Counted from the stretch's first letter, positions 27,448 through 37,170 are shown. The stretch: DNA of 64,000 nt from CAYMST01 sp964393115 (GCA_964393115.1 CAYMST010000002.1:1-64000), one strand, 5' to 3'. Notes: generated by a model from the letters alone, not told the origin. Translations and numbers: made by a program.

Positions 27448-28941
27448 TTATTGATATCCTGGGTTTTGCTCCAGGTTTGGATTTGCGTCTATCTGTTGTT
27501 GCGGAATAGGGAATACATTTCTAAAGCTTTCACTTTGTGCTTTAAACTCCCATGCGTTATTAAAAGCACCAAAGCGAATTAAGTCGTTTCTTCTCCAAAG
27601 CTCCCAGGCAAACTCTCGTCCTCTTTCGGCTAGTAATTCTGTAAGATCAACATTTGCCAAAGGGGTTTCCGTAGTGAAAGCTCTAGCTCTTACCTGATTG
27701 ATTAAGGCATCTCCTGATCCCGCACCACCTGTTCTAATTTGCGCTTCTGCTTTCATAAGTAGTACATCTGCGTATCGGAATACAGCAAAATCATTATTCA
27801 AGAAACAACATGCTGATAGATCACCACCAGGGATATATTTTAACACTCTTACTCCATCGCTCTGCGTGGCATTATCAATATCTCCTTTATAATCAATAGT
27901 GAAATTGAGTGAGTCGTCACTATTGTCAAACAGTTGCTCACCGTTTACTCCCAGTTGGTTTCCTTGTAAGAAAACATATGCACGCAAGTCATTCGCATCG
28001 AAGCTTCTGTAGAACGAACCGATAGTGCTAAATCCGTTCCAAGGATCATTAGGCAAACCATATCTTTCCCTTAATGACTGGTTCAGTGTAAAGTTATGCA
28101 TGATGTAGGATGAGCCCCAGTTACCTGTATTAGCGTCTGATCGCCAAACAAAGATGTTTTCTGAGTTATTGTCATTGTTCCAAGCAAAAATTGATGGATA
28201 GTCAGTAGCAAGAGAATATTTGCTTCCAATGATCTGATCAGTTTGCTCGATTACTTTGTCCCACTGCGCGGTTCCTGTGAATACTTCAGCGTTAAGATAA
28301 GTCTTAGCCAATAAAAAGTGTGCTGCAAACTTATCTACCCGTCCATAGTCTTGATCTTCAGGAAGGTCATTGATCAAAGCCTCCAATTCAGATACTACAA
28401 AGTTGTAGACATCGGTACGAGTGGTATTTTTATTCGAGGGTGCTCCTCCTCCAGGTTCAGTTACAATGGGCACATCACCAAACATGTCCAGCATGTTGTA
28501 GTAATAAAACGTTCTCAAAAACCTTGCTTCAGAACGCATCACGAGCACATTAGGGTCACTAGAAAAATCAGATCGATCTACTACATCGATGAATAAATTA
28601 GCCTGGGCAATTCCTCTTGACAATGCTTCATAGGCTCCATTGATCTCTCCATTGCTAACCTCCCAAGTATGCTTGTGAAGATTCTGCAATGCTGGTGCTT
28701 TCCAGTCCGCTCCCCTAGCGGGTACAATGGCCTCATCTGAAGATGTTTCATTTACTTTAAACAATTGGTCTCCATACACTCCTAGCGTAGAATAAACTCC
28801 TGATAAACCGTTTAGGAATTCACCACTAGTTTGAAATGCATTAGCATCTGTCAGTTGGCTGTCAGGCGCTACGTCTAAGTCCGTACATGAACTCATTAGC
28901 GCGAGTGCGATAACACTTAATTGGATATATAAATTTTTCAT
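27448..28941 (-). CDS. SusD/RagB family nutrient-binding outer-membrane lipoprotein
   Basis: The 497-residue protein has a lipoprotein signal with Cys19 (Leu-Met-Ser-Ser-Cys) and the SusD layout: an N-terminal TPR-like helical part (Phe-Leu-Arg-Thr-Phe-Tyr-Tyr-Tyr near 143 is typical), a Leu-Ala-Lys-Thr-Tyr-Leu helix near 209, and the C-terminal Phe-Pro-Ile-Pro-Gln-Gln-Gln-Ile-Asp-Ala-Asn-Pro-Asn-Leu-Glu-Gln-Asn-Pro-Gly-Tyr signature. SusD proteins form a lid over the SusC channel and bind glycan at the cell surface. It is 12 bases downstream of the SusC gene, a normal pair. Confidence 0.97.
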   Translation of the reverse strand: MKNLYIQLSVIALALMSSCTDLDVAPDSQLTDANAFQTSGEFLNGLSGVYSTLGVYGDQLFKVNETSSDEAIVPARGADWKAPALQNLHKHTWEVSNGEINGAYEALSRGIAQANLFIDVVDRSDFSSDPNVLVMRSEARFLRTFYYYNMLDMFGDVPIVTEPGGGAPSNKNTTRTDVYNFVVSELEALINDLPEDQDYGRVDKFAAHFLLAKTYLNAEVFTGTAQWDKVIEQTDQIIGSKYSLATDYPSIFAWNNDNNSENIFVWRSDANTGNWGSSYIMHNFTLNQSLRERYGLPNDPWNGFSTIGSFYRSFDANDLRAYVFLQGNQLGVNGEQLFDNSDDSLNFTIDYKGDIDNATQSDGVRVLKYIPGGDLSACCFLNNDFAVFRYADVLLMKAEAQIRTGGAGSGDALINQVRARAFTTETPLANVDLTELLAERGREFAWELWRRNDLIRFGAFNNAWEFKAQSESFRNVFPIPQQQIDANPNLEQNPGYQ

Positions 28942-28953
28942 TGTTGTTACAGA

Positions 28954-31899
28954 TTAGAATTTGAGACTAAGACCAAGTTGATATGATCTGGCCTGAGGAT
29001 AAGCTGTGTAATCCACACCATAAGAAAGTGCAGTGGAGCTGCCCGCAGTGGTATTCACTTCGGGGTCAAATCCAGTGTAGTCCGTTATGACGAACAGGTT
29101 TTGTCCTGTGAAATAAGCTCTTAGATAAGAAACTCCAGGTATCTTGCTTGTATTGAAAGTATAACCAAGTGTAAGGTTATCTAAACGCAAGAAGTTGGCG
29201 TTTTCTACCCATCGCGAAGTGTTATAGAGATACGCATTGTTGTTACGACCGTCTGCGCCTTCCTGATTCGTGTTTTGTCCAGGTAAGCGATTTGGTTGTG
29301 TTAGCTCAGCTCTTGTATTATTGAAGACCTGTGCGTTCTGTTGACCACGGATAAGGAAAGAGAAATCAATTCCTTTATACTCCATTCTCGAGGTTAGTCC
29401 CCAGGTCACATCCGGAAGTGCTTTGCCGATAATCACGCGATCATCAGCAGTGATCTCATTATCTCCATCTTGGTCCTTATACACTTCGTTACCTTCAGCG
29501 TCAACGCTTTCAAACTCAAACCCGTAAAAAGAACCAATTGACTCACCTACTCTAAGAATTTGCGGATTACCAGCGGCACCAGCACCGGAGATAACACCTG
29601 ATTCGATATCTTCACCGTTGATCAATGCAGTTATTTCATTTCTATTTCTGGACAAGTTCAAGTTCAAATCCCAGGTAAAATCACCTTCCTCAATAACGGC
29701 ATAGTTTACGTTAAGCTCAATACCCGTATTCTTCATCTCACCAACATTATCTAAGACTACAGAAGCCACCTCAGGTTGAGGTACGCGCGCTTCTAAAAGT
29801 AAGTTAGAAGTTACTTTGTTATAAAAATCGACCGAACCCGTTAATCGGTCCTTCATTAAACCAAAGTCTAATCCAAGGTTCGTTTGTGCTGTTTCTTCCC
29901 ATTGTAATTCCTCGTTGGGAACTGAGGTGTAGGTATATGGTATAACATATTGATCTCCAAAAGTGGCCCCACCTAGTTGGTTGACCGTAATCGTACTTAC
30001 TTGCCTAAAGTTTCCAATGTTCTGATTACCCGTAACTCCATATCCTAGGCGCAATTTCAAATTAGTGAAAGCCTCTTGATTATCCATAAACGCCTCGTTA
30101 GAGATCTTCCATGCCAAAGCGGCAGAAGGAAAAAGTCCCCATTGGTTTTCACCTCCAAATTTAGAGGAACCATCGCGTCTTAAGGTAGCCGTCAGTAAAT
30201 AACGATCTTGCCAATTGAAAGAAGCCCGTCCGAAAAATGAGATCAATCGATTTTGCTCTCTTAAGGCTATTGCAATTTGGTTCTGACCAGCTAGGCTATT
30301 GAAACCAAGGTTGTCATTATCAAAACCAGTAGCAACCACGTTAGTTAAATCAGTGGTAAATTCTTGCCAAGAGTACCCTAATAATCCAGTAAAATCATAA
30401 TCTGTCTTACTTACTTTGTAGTTGAAATAAGTCTCGATAAGCTCATTAGAATATTCCGCATCTTCTCTGATTGCTCGTCCGCTTATCGGTCCACCAATAG
30501 CAGAAGCGATTGGTTGATAAATTCTTCTCTTCTGTTGATCATAATCGTTAGCTAAATTCACCTTTAGCGATAATTCATCAATAAAGAAATACTCCGCTGC
30601 AGCACTTGCTATTAACCTATTTCCTGATGTGATATCATCAATTTGTTCGGCTAATGCTACTGGGTTAAATACTTGACTAGCCCATTCATTATATGATCCA
30701 TCAGCATTTCTAATCGGCTGAGTAGGATCTGCCTTCAGCGCATTGTTGATCACCCCACCTGATGCACCACCTGTCTGCTGCTCTACAATGTTATCCGTCT
30801 CATAATTGGAATGACTGATGTTAAATTGTACTTTCAACTTATCATCAAGTAACGATTGGTTTACATTTAATCGGCTATTAATAGTCTTCAAACCTGTTCC
30901 CAGTACAATACCTTCTTGATCTCTAACTCCTATTGAACCTCTATACTGTAGTTTTTCAGTTCCTCCAGAAAGAGAAATGTTATGGCTTTGTGTCACCGCT
31001 GATCTGAATATTTCATCTTGCCAGTTAGTAGAAGACCCTCCTCCTGCGGTAGTATCAAAGCGAGAAAATTGATTTGCATCTAACAGATCAATAGTATTTG
31101 ATACTTCAGAAACAGTTACGTAACTATCGTAAGTCAAGGATCCTTTACCTACAGATCCATTTTTAGTTTTAATGATAATGACACCATTTGCCCCTCTAGA
31201 ACCATATATGGCGGTAGCCGAAGCATCTTTCAATACCGAAATACTTTCAATATCGTTAGGGGATATCATAGCTAACGGATTGAGTTTAGCACTGTTTACG
31301 CCAGCGTCACCACTAAGTTCTAAAGCCGATCTGTTATTGTCTATAGGTACTCCATCCACGACGTACAGTGGTTCTGAAGAAGCTGTAATAGAGTTTACTC
31401 CTCTAATTCGTACGTTTTGCTCAGCACCCGGTTGACCACTATTTGGAGTCATTTGAACACCCGCTACTCTACCGTTGAGTAGGGACTCTGGTGACACGGC
31501 ACTACCTTTATTAATGCTACTTGGGTCTAGTGTCTCCATGGAACCCGTGGCGTCACTCTTCTTCTCCGTACCATAGCCAATAACAACTACTTCTTCCAGC
31601 TCCTCCGCGTTGATTTCCAATATAATATCAAGTACGGTCTGGTTACCCAATGTTATCATTTGAGATTTAAAACCCACATAGGAAAACTTTAAGATGTCTC
31701 CTGGATTAGCCTTGATAACATATTTACCGTCTAAATCTGTAATGGTACCGGTGGAGGTTCCATCAATTTGAACCGAAACACCCGGGAGCCCTTCGCTTCC
31801 ATCCGTAACCATTCCGGTTACTGACTGTTGCTGCGCTTGTATGGGTTCGCTTAGGAGGAGTGTTGCGAGCCCAAACAATACTAGTAAATTAATTTTCAT
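28954..31899 (-). CDS. SusC/RagA family TonB-dependent outer-membrane transporter
   Basis: The 981-residue protein has a signal peptide (1-22), a carboxypeptidase-regulatory-like domain (about 24-105: Val-Thr-Gly-Met-Val-Thr-Asp ... Gly-Leu-Pro-Gly-Val-Ser-Val), the SusC signature Glu-Glu-Val-Val-Val-Ile-Gly-Tyr-Gly-Thr (about 105-114), a plug domain (to about 235; Asp-Ala-Ser-Ala-Thr-Ala-Ile-Tyr-Gly-Ser-Arg-Gly-Ala-Asn-Gly-Val) and a barrel ending in Phe. It would carry an oligosaccharide across the outer membrane using TonB energy. It is a little shorter than many SusC proteins. A palindrome at 31935-31975 lies just upstream. Confidence 0.97.
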   Translation of the reverse strand: MKINLLVLFGLATLLLSEPIQAQQQSVTGMVTDGSEGLPGVSVQIDGTSTGTITDLDGKYVIKANPGDILKFSYVGFKSQMITLGNQTVLDIILEINAEELEEVVVIGYGTEKKSDATGSMETLDPSSINKGSAVSPESLLNGRVAGVQMTPNSGQPGAEQNVRIRGVNSITASSEPLYVVDGVPIDNNRSALELSGDAGVNSAKLNPLAMISPNDIESISVLKDASATAIYGSRGANGVIIIKTKNGSVGKGSLTYDSYVTVSEVSNTIDLLDANQFSRFDTTAGGGSSTNWQDEIFRSAVTQSHNISLSGGTEKLQYRGSIGVRDQEGIVLGTGLKTINSRLNVNQSLLDDKLKVQFNISHSNYETDNIVEQQTGGASGGVINNALKADPTQPIRNADGSYNEWASQVFNPVALAEQIDDITSGNRLIASAAAEYFFIDELSLKVNLANDYDQQKRRIYQPIASAIGGPISGRAIREDAEYSNELIETYFNYKVSKTDYDFTGLLGYSWQEFTTDLTNVVATGFDNDNLGFNSLAGQNQIAIALREQNRLISFFGRASFNWQDRYLLTATLRRDGSSKFGGENQWGLFPSAALAWKISNEAFMDNQEAFTNLKLRLGYGVTGNQNIGNFRQVSTITVNQLGGATFGDQYVIPYTYTSVPNEELQWEETAQTNLGLDFGLMKDRLTGSVDFYNKVTSNLLLEARVPQPEVASVVLDNVGEMKNTGIELNVNYAVIEEGDFTWDLNLNLSRNRNEITALINGEDIESGVISGAGAAGNPQILRVGESIGSFYGFEFESVDAEGNEVYKDQDGDNEITADDRVIIGKALPDVTWGLTSRMEYKGIDFSFLIRGQQNAQVFNNTRAELTQPNRLPGQNTNQEGADGRNNNAYLYNTSRWVENANFLRLDNLTLGYTFNTSKIPGVSYLRAYFTGQNLFVITDYTGFDPEVNTTAGSSTALSYGVDYTAYPQARSYQLGLSLKF

Positions 31900-31934
31900 G
31901 GTTTTAGATTTATTAATTGCTGTTTGTTTTGATA

Positions 31935-31975
31935 GTCTGTTTTATTAAACATTTTTCAATAAATGTTTGTTAGAC
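31935..31975. promoter_or_regulatory. Palindromic candidate operator upstream of susC
   Basis: AAACATTT (31947-31954) and AAATGTTT (31961-31968) form a perfect inverted repeat with a 6-nt spacer. GTCT (31935-31938) and AGAC (31972-31975) give outer matches. The centre is about 55 bases upstream of the susC start, a fitting place for an operator or an mRNA leader hairpin. The AraC protein encoded next door is a possible ligand. That link is inference. Confidence 0.45.
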
Positions 31976-32139
31976 TGACATATTTCTAATTTCGACTAAT
32001 CAAAGGTAAGAATTGGTTGTACTTAAGTATTTATCAATTTTCGCAGACGATAGCACTATTTTTGCAATTATTGATTTATAGTTTTATTCATTAGCTAATA
32101 TCGGGTAATGTATATATGATATTAAGCTAATAATGTACG

Positions 32140-33012
32140 TTATTCGTTATTTTTAGCCACGTAATTAAGACGGTAATTTGTTGGGGTGGTACCTTTTCGC
32201 TTAATAAAACTCCTATTGAAGTGTGTGATGCTATTGAAACCAGATTGATAAGCGGCCTCACTGATGGTGATGGACTCAGAAATCAACAGCTGACAGGCCT
32301 GTCCTATCCTAAGGTCATTGATGTATGTCAAGGCCGACTTACCGGTCATCTTCTTAAAGAATCGGCAAAAAGCCGCCTCATTCATGACAGCTAAGGATGC
32401 CAATGTCGCGATGTGAATGTCTTCGGTAAAATTTTCGTGTATATAAGTACATACCTTACTAAGGCGCTCTTCACTTTCATTGCTTCGATTGGGTGTATAA
32501 AACTCCGAGGCGAGAAACTCACCATCTTGAATGGCAAGATCATGGAGGATCTCTAATAATAAGTGGTATCTATGAAAGCCTTTTAATTCTGTTAGCCTCT
32601 CCATTTTACTTCCGATGCCGTCTGACTTCTCGTTATTAAAGGAAATGCCTCGACTAGACTTTTCAATTAATTTACCAATGGAAGACAATTCGGATATTTC
32701 GACCGATCGTTGATCAATAATTTCCTTAGGGAACTGAATCACCAACACGTCCATATTTTTTCCCTTGGACATGTATACCTCATCGGATATTAACGTATGA
32801 GGTAAGTCTGGTCCTAAGAATAGTAAATCACCTTCCTTAAACTCATTGACATTATCGCCAACCAGTCTAGTACCTCTACCTCTTATTACATAGGAGATCT
32901 CACACTCCGGATGATAATGCCAGTGGAACCCAAACTTGGGTGAAGAAACAAGGTAACAAAGAAACGAACCCTCTACTGAATCGAATCCAAGATGTTGAAA
33001 TGATGGTTTCAT
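32140..33012 (-). CDS. AraC family transcriptional regulator with cupin sensor
   Basis: The 290-residue protein has an N-terminal cupin-type ligand domain (about 15-110: Phe-His-Trp-His-Tyr-His-Pro-Glu-Cys-Glu-Ile-Ser-Tyr; Leu-Gly-Pro-Asp-Leu-Pro-His) and a C-terminal double helix-turn-helix (about 190-285). It shows the AraC signature Ala-Ala-Tyr-Gln-Ser-Gly-Phe-Asn-Ser-Ile-Thr-His-Phe-Asn-Arg-Ser-Phe followed by Lys-Gly-Thr-Thr-Pro-Thr-Asn-Tyr-Arg. It sits at the centre of the sugar locus: same strand as and upstream of susC, and divergent from the ABC operon with 114 bases between. It is the natural local regulator of both arms. The inducer is unknown. Confidence 0.95.
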   Translation of the reverse strand: MKPSFQHLGFDSVEGSFLCYLVSSPKFGFHWHYHPECEISYVIRGRGTRLVGDNVNEFKEGDLLFLGPDLPHTLISDEVYMSKGKNMDVLVIQFPKEIIDQRSVEISELSSIGKLIEKSSRGISFNNEKSDGIGSKMERLTELKGFHRYHLLLEILHDLAIQDGEFLASEFYTPNRSNESEERLSKVCTYIHENFTEDIHIATLASLAVMNEAAFCRFFKKMTGKSALTYINDLRIGQACQLLISESITISEAAYQSGFNSITHFNRSFIKRKGTTPTNYRLNYVAKNNE

Positions 33013-33126
33013 AACTCTATATTACCACTTTAAGCACCAAATCTCAATATTAAAGCAAATATCGTGCTACTATTAGTCAGAATTGGATTACAGATGACTC
33101 ATTTAAATAACGAACTTTGTTAAAGT

Positions 33127-34359
33127 ATGAAATTGACAAGTAATAGCTGGTTCGTCATCATAGTGGTCTTCGCACTACTCACCTCCTGCCAAAGGAAGCG
33201 AGAGTTTATGCGCATTTCCTCTTGGGTAAGTAGCCCAGCCGAGACCGAGCTTTTCGAAACAACTCTAGATTCATTTAAAGTCGCCTACCCTGAAGTTCCT
33301 TTTAACTTCGAGCCCATTCCGGGAAACTATGCAGAAAAAATTCAGCTTATGCTTGGGACACAAACAGGTCCGGACCTATTCTTTATTAAGGGGTTTTTAG
33401 CTCCTTCTTATATGAGTTTTGGTGTTTTGGAACCGTTAGACGCGAGGATACAAGCTGAAGTAGATATTGATATTGATGATTTTTTCCCAAATCTTCTCCA
33501 ATCTTTCCAATACGACGGAAAGCAATATGGACTACCTAAAGATTTCAGTCCTTACGTTCTTTTCTATAATGAAGAAATGTTTGAAGAAGCCGGTCTTTCT
33601 GGGCCACCTACAACTTGGGCCGAACTATCTACATATGCTGAGCAACTGACTAGTAAGTCCATAAAAGGTGTATCAGATCAATACGGATTGGTGATTGAGC
33701 CCATTACAGAAATGCTCATGCCATTTGTCTATCAAAACAATGGTGAATTTCAAAAAGCTGATGGTACATTGGGTATTACAGAGCCCGCTTTTATTGAAGC
33801 ATTAAATTTTTATTACTCACTCTATAAGCAAGGGGTTGCAACTATTCCTACCGATGTAGGTCAAGGTTGGAATGGTGATGTCTTCGGACGTCGAAAAGCA
33901 GCTATGTGTCTATCTGGTGGTTGGCTGATTCCTTTTTTGAAACTAAACTATCCTGATTTAAAATGGAAAGTAGCGTTTCTTCCAAAAGGAAAAAGCCAAG
34001 CCACGGTAGCATTCACTACAGCATTTACCATTCCTAAGGCTTCGTTCTACAAAGATGAGGCCTGGACAATGATGAATTATCTCACCGGAACAAAAGGAAT
34101 GGGTATCTGGACAAAAGGCGGTATAGCCATGCCAAGTCGCCGATCCGTAGCTATTGAAAATGGTTTTTATCAAGACTCTACCTATAGTGTTTTTATGGAG
34201 AGTGCTGAATTCGCCAAGACGTTTCGCGTCGAGTTCAGCGAACGAGGGTTTGAAGAGATCGTAGTGGCCATGCAGGACATTTTCTATAATGGCAGAGATC
34301 CGAAAGACGCCATGAAGTCGATCGAAAAAAGGATACTAAAATATAGCTTAAAACGATGA
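33127..34359 (+). CDS. ABC sugar importer, solute-binding lipoprotein (family 1)
   Basis: This 410-residue periplasmic binding protein is anchored by a lipobox at Cys21 (Leu-Leu-Thr-Ser-Cys). The family 1 fold is recognisable: Trp-Val-Ser-Ser-Pro-Ala-Glu-Thr near 33, Gly-Pro-Asp-Leu-Phe-Phe-Ile near 80, Leu-Pro-Lys-Asp-Phe-Ser-Pro-Tyr-Val-Leu-Phe-Tyr-Asn near 137 and Ala-Ala-Met-Cys-Leu-Ser-Gly-Gly-Trp near 258. Related proteins bind maltose, sucrose or similar oligosaccharides. It overlaps the first permease gene by four bases (ATGA) and opens the plus-strand arm, divergent from the AraC gene. Confidence 0.94.
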   Translation: MKLTSNSWFVIIVVFALLTSCQRKREFMRISSWVSSPAETELFETTLDSFKVAYPEVPFNFEPIPGNYAEKIQLMLGTQTGPDLFFIKGFLAPSYMSFGVLEPLDARIQAEVDIDIDDFFPNLLQSFQYDGKQYGLPKDFSPYVLFYNEEMFEEAGLSGPPTTWAELSTYAEQLTSKSIKGVSDQYGLVIEPITEMLMPFVYQNNGEFQKADGTLGITEPAFIEALNFYYSLYKQGVATIPTDVGQGWNGDVFGRRKAAMCLSGGWLIPFLKLNYPDLKWKVAFLPKGKSQATVAFTTAFTIPKASFYKDEAWTMMNYLTGTKGMGIWTKGGIAMPSRRSVAIENGFYQDSTYSVFMESAEFAKTFRVEFSERGFEEIVVAMQDIFYNGRDPKDAMKSIEKRILKYSLKR

Positions 34360-35234
34360 GCAGAAACAAAAACTATAAAGGGGAAGCCCGAACGGCTTAT
34401 TTGTTTCTAGCCTTCCCGATACTAATCTTTGGAGCATTTACCATCTTCCCAATGGTATTTGCTTTGGTAATCAGTTTTTACGATTGGAACTTACTTATTC
34501 CAGATAAAGTCTTCATCGGGTTCGGAAACTATATCGAACTCTTCCAAGACCCCGTATTCCTCAAAGCCATTAAAAACACAATTATATATGCCTTAGGAGT
34601 AGTACCGGTACAAACAATACTTTCGCTCTTCTTAGCCTTTATCATGAACCAAAAGCTACCAGGTCGAACATTCTTCCGAACAGCTTTTTACATACCGGCA
34701 GTTACTGCTTCTGTGGTTACTTCGACCATATTTATCTGGATATATAGCAAACCTGGTTTGCTCAACTACCTCTTGTCCTTTGTTGGGATACAAGGAACCG
34801 ACTGGCTCACTAACTCAAGTACTGCTTTACTCGCCATTATGGGATTGAATGTATGGTCTACGTCAGGATACTTTATGATTACCTTCTTGGCTGGATTACA
34901 AAATATTCCCAAGTCTGTATACGAAGCGGCGAAAATTGATGGCGCCAGTTCCTGGACTCAATTTTGGAAAATTACCGTTCCAATGGTTCGGCCGGTAACC
35001 TACTTCGTGGTCGTACTGGGGTTGATAGGGTGCTTTCAGGTATTTGACCAGGTATTTATCATGTCACAAGGAGGACCGGTTAACTCTACCACTACTATGA
35101 GCTTCTTTGTATATATGAACTCCTTCAAATACTTCCGACTTGGTTATGGTGCCGCAGCGGCAGTCGTTCTGGCAGCGATTATTTATGTCGTCACTGTATT
35201 GCAAAAGAAATACTTACCACCAGATCCACATTGA
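34356..35234 (+). CDS. ABC sugar importer, permease (MalF/UgpA type)
   Basis: The 292-residue inner-membrane protein has six predicted transmembrane helices and the binding-protein-dependent permease EAA loop, Glu-Ala-Ala-Lys-Ile-Asp-Gly-Ala-Ser ... Phe-Trp-Lys-Ile-Thr-Val-Pro-Met, at about 190-212, which docks on the ATPase. It resembles MalF/UgpA without the large extra periplasmic domain. Its start overlaps the binding-protein stop by four bases and its stop is one base before the next permease start. Confidence 0.94.
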   Translation: MSRNKNYKGEARTAYLFLAFPILIFGAFTIFPMVFALVISFYDWNLLIPDKVFIGFGNYIELFQDPVFLKAIKNTIIYALGVVPVQTILSLFLAFIMNQKLPGRTFFRTAFYIPAVTASVVTSTIFIWIYSKPGLLNYLLSFVGIQGTDWLTNSSTALLAIMGLNVWSTSGYFMITFLAGLQNIPKSVYEAAKIDGASSWTQFWKITVPMVRPVTYFVVVLGLIGCFQVFDQVFIMSQGGPVNSTTTMSFFVYMNSFKYFRLGYGAAAAVVLAAIIYVVTVLQKKYLPPDPH

Positions 35235-35235
35235 T

Positions 35236-36063
35236 ATGACGAGAAAAATTGACATAAAAAACATCTTATTCTGGTTGTTGCTCGTCATCATGACAGCGAT
35301 TTATATTGGACCATTCTTATTCTCGCTATCTATCAGTTTTAGTGAGGAGACAGATGTCTTCCAATGGCCGATACGGCTAATACCAGAAAAGTTAACCTTA
35401 AAGCATTATCAAGCCGTTTGGACCGATTTACCTTTTGGTAGATGGTTACTCAACAGTGTGGTCATCACTTCCATACAGACCATCAGCAATGTGTTTTTCG
35501 CTTCTCTGGCTGGGTTTGCTTTTGCTAGGCTTCGATTTCCTGGTAAGGATGTCATTTTCGCCATATTTATGGCCAGCCTTATGATACCCGGAATCATTTT
35601 GTTGGTTCCTAAATTCATCATCATGAATGAGCTTCGGCTTATTAACACTTATGCCGGTTTAATGCTTCCAGGGCTTATAACTGTAGTGAATATTTTCTTG
35701 ATGAAACAGTTTTTCGAAACGATCCCTCGTGACTTAGAAGAAGCAGCGTTTATTGACGGTTGTTCATACTTCCGACTGTATTGGCAGATCTTTATGCCCA
35801 TCTCAAAGCCAGCGATTGCTGCTGTAGCGATCTATACCTTCCAAGGTGCATGGAACGAATTTATGTGGACGGTCATCGTAACCACCACAAACGATATGTT
35901 CACACTTCCAGTAGGTATGAACTTCCTTAAAAATGAATATCAGGTCAATTGGCCCTTATTGATGTCCGGTACCATTCTGATTTCCATTCCAACCCTGGTC
36001 ATATTCTTGTTTTTCCAGCGGTATTTCGTAGAGGGTGTGGCAAGTTCAGGACTAAAAGAATAG
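35236..36063 (+). CDS. ABC sugar importer, permease (MalG/UgpE type)
   Basis: The protein of about 275 residues begins at the ATG at 35236, one base after the upstream stop. The open frame runs back to 35140 but that part overlaps the first permease gene and is not membrane-like. Six transmembrane helices and an EAA loop (Leu-Glu-Glu-Ala-Ala-Phe-Ile-Asp-Gly-Cys-Ser ... Trp-Gln-Ile-Phe-Met-Pro-Ile, about 170-193) mark it as the second permease. Family members end with Phe-Gln-Arg-Tyr-Phe-Val-Glu-Gly-Val as seen here. It pairs with the preceding permease. Confidence 0.94.
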   Translation: MTRKIDIKNILFWLLLVIMTAIYIGPFLFSLSISFSEETDVFQWPIRLIPEKLTLKHYQAVWTDLPFGRWLLNSVVITSIQTISNVFFASLAGFAFARLRFPGKDVIFAIFMASLMIPGIILLVPKFIIMNELRLINTYAGLMLPGLITVVNIFLMKQFFETIPRDLEEAAFIDGCSYFRLYWQIFMPISKPAIAAVAIYTFQGAWNEFMWTVIVTTTNDMFTLPVGMNFLKNEYQVNWPLLMSGTILISIPTLVIFLFFQRYFVEGVASSGLKE

Positions 36064-36069
36064 AGAATC

Positions 36070-37170
36070 ATGGCAAAAGTAGAATTACGAAATATCACTA
36101 AAGTATATGATAATCAGGTCACTGCCATTCCAAATGCCAACGTGACGATCGAGGACAAAGAGTTCGCTGTCCTTGTAGGGCCATCGGGCTGTGGAAAGTC
36201 CACCATGCTTAGAATGATCGCTGGACTTGAGGATATTACCGGCGGAGATTTACTTATTGATGGGGTTCGGGTAAACGATTTGTCACCTAAAGAGCGAGAT
36301 ATTGCCATGGTATTTCAAAACTATGCACTCTACCCTCATATGACGGTATTTGATAACATGAGCTTCGGTTTGAAGCTTCGAAAAATACCAAAGGCCGAGA
36401 TAAAATCAAGAGTTGAGCATGCTGCCGAGATACTAGGCATTACTGACTTCTTGCATCGTAAGCCAAAGGCCATGTCGGGAGGACAACGGCAACGAGTGGC
36501 TATCGGCCGAGCAATAGTTAGGCAACCCAAGGTATTTCTCTTTGATGAGCCTCTGTCAAATCTCGACGCTAAGCTACGAGTTCAAATGCGGATGGAAATC
36601 AAAAGACTACATCAAAAGCTTGATGCTACCATGATCTATGTTACCCATGATCAGGTCGAAGCCATGACACTGGGGGATAAGATCGTATTGCTAAAAAGTG
36701 GCGAAGTACAACAAGTAGATGCACCAATGAAGTTATACGAACAGCCCGCAAACGCTTTCGTTGGAGGTTTCATTGGAAGTCCGGGCATGAATTTTTGCGA
36801 TGGCAAAATCACCAAAGGAGCGCAGTACTATTTCGTTGGAGACGGAATGAAATTCTCTATCCCGGAAGTGTTGGAGCCAATGGTTGCTGAATATCAAGGA
36901 AAAGAAATAACGCTGGGATTCAGACCTGAAATTATATACGATCACGTACATGAATTTCAGGCGCATTTGACGGAAAAAATATCGGTTACCATTGATCTTA
37001 TCGAGCCAATTGGTGCAGAGACTTTCGTCTATTTTCACTCTAATAGCAAAGAGTACTGTATGCGAAGCAGCTCGGGTCTTAATTATAAACCAGGGCAAAT
37101 AGTTGATATTGGATTCGACGTGAGGAGACTTTTATTTTTTGAAAAGTCAACGGGAAAAAGGATATCGTAA
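36070..37170 (+). CDS. ABC sugar importer, ATP-binding protein (MalK/UgpC/MsmK type)
   Basis: The 366-residue ATPase has Walker A Gly-Pro-Ser-Gly-Cys-Gly-Lys-Ser-Thr (37-45), signature Met-Ser-Gly-Gly-Gln-Arg-Gln-Arg (about 134-141), Walker B Val-Phe-Leu-Phe-Asp-Glu-Pro-Leu-Ser-Asn-Leu-Asp (about 154-165) and switch His in Tyr-Val-Thr-His-Asp-Gln. A C-terminal OB-type TOBE regulatory domain (about 235-366) is typical of MalK-like subunits. It follows the permease by six bases, so the importer is complete in one operon, unlike many systems that share one housekeeping ATPase. Confidence 0.95.
   Translation: MAKVELRNITKVYDNQVTAIPNANVTIEDKEFAVLVGPSGCGKSTMLRMIAGLEDITGGDLLIDGVRVNDLSPKERDIAMVFQNYALYPHMTVFDNMSFGLKLRKIPKAEIKSRVEHAAEILGITDFLHRKPKAMSGGQRQRVAIGRAIVRQPKVFLFDEPLSNLDAKLRVQMRMEIKRLHQKLDATMIYVTHDQVEAMTLGDKIVLLKSGEVQQVDAPMKLYEQPANAFVGGFIGSPGMNFCDGKITKGAQYYFVGDGMKFSIPEVLEPMVAEYQGKEITLGFRPEIIYDHVHEFQAHLTEKISVTIDLIEPIGAETFVYFHSNSKEYCMRSSSGLNYKPGQIVDIGFDVRRLLFFEKSTGKRIS

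Noticed and set aside
35140..35235. N-terminal extension of the second permease
   Set aside because: The extension overlaps the first permease gene and is not membrane-like; the ATG one base after the stop gives the usual permease N-terminus.
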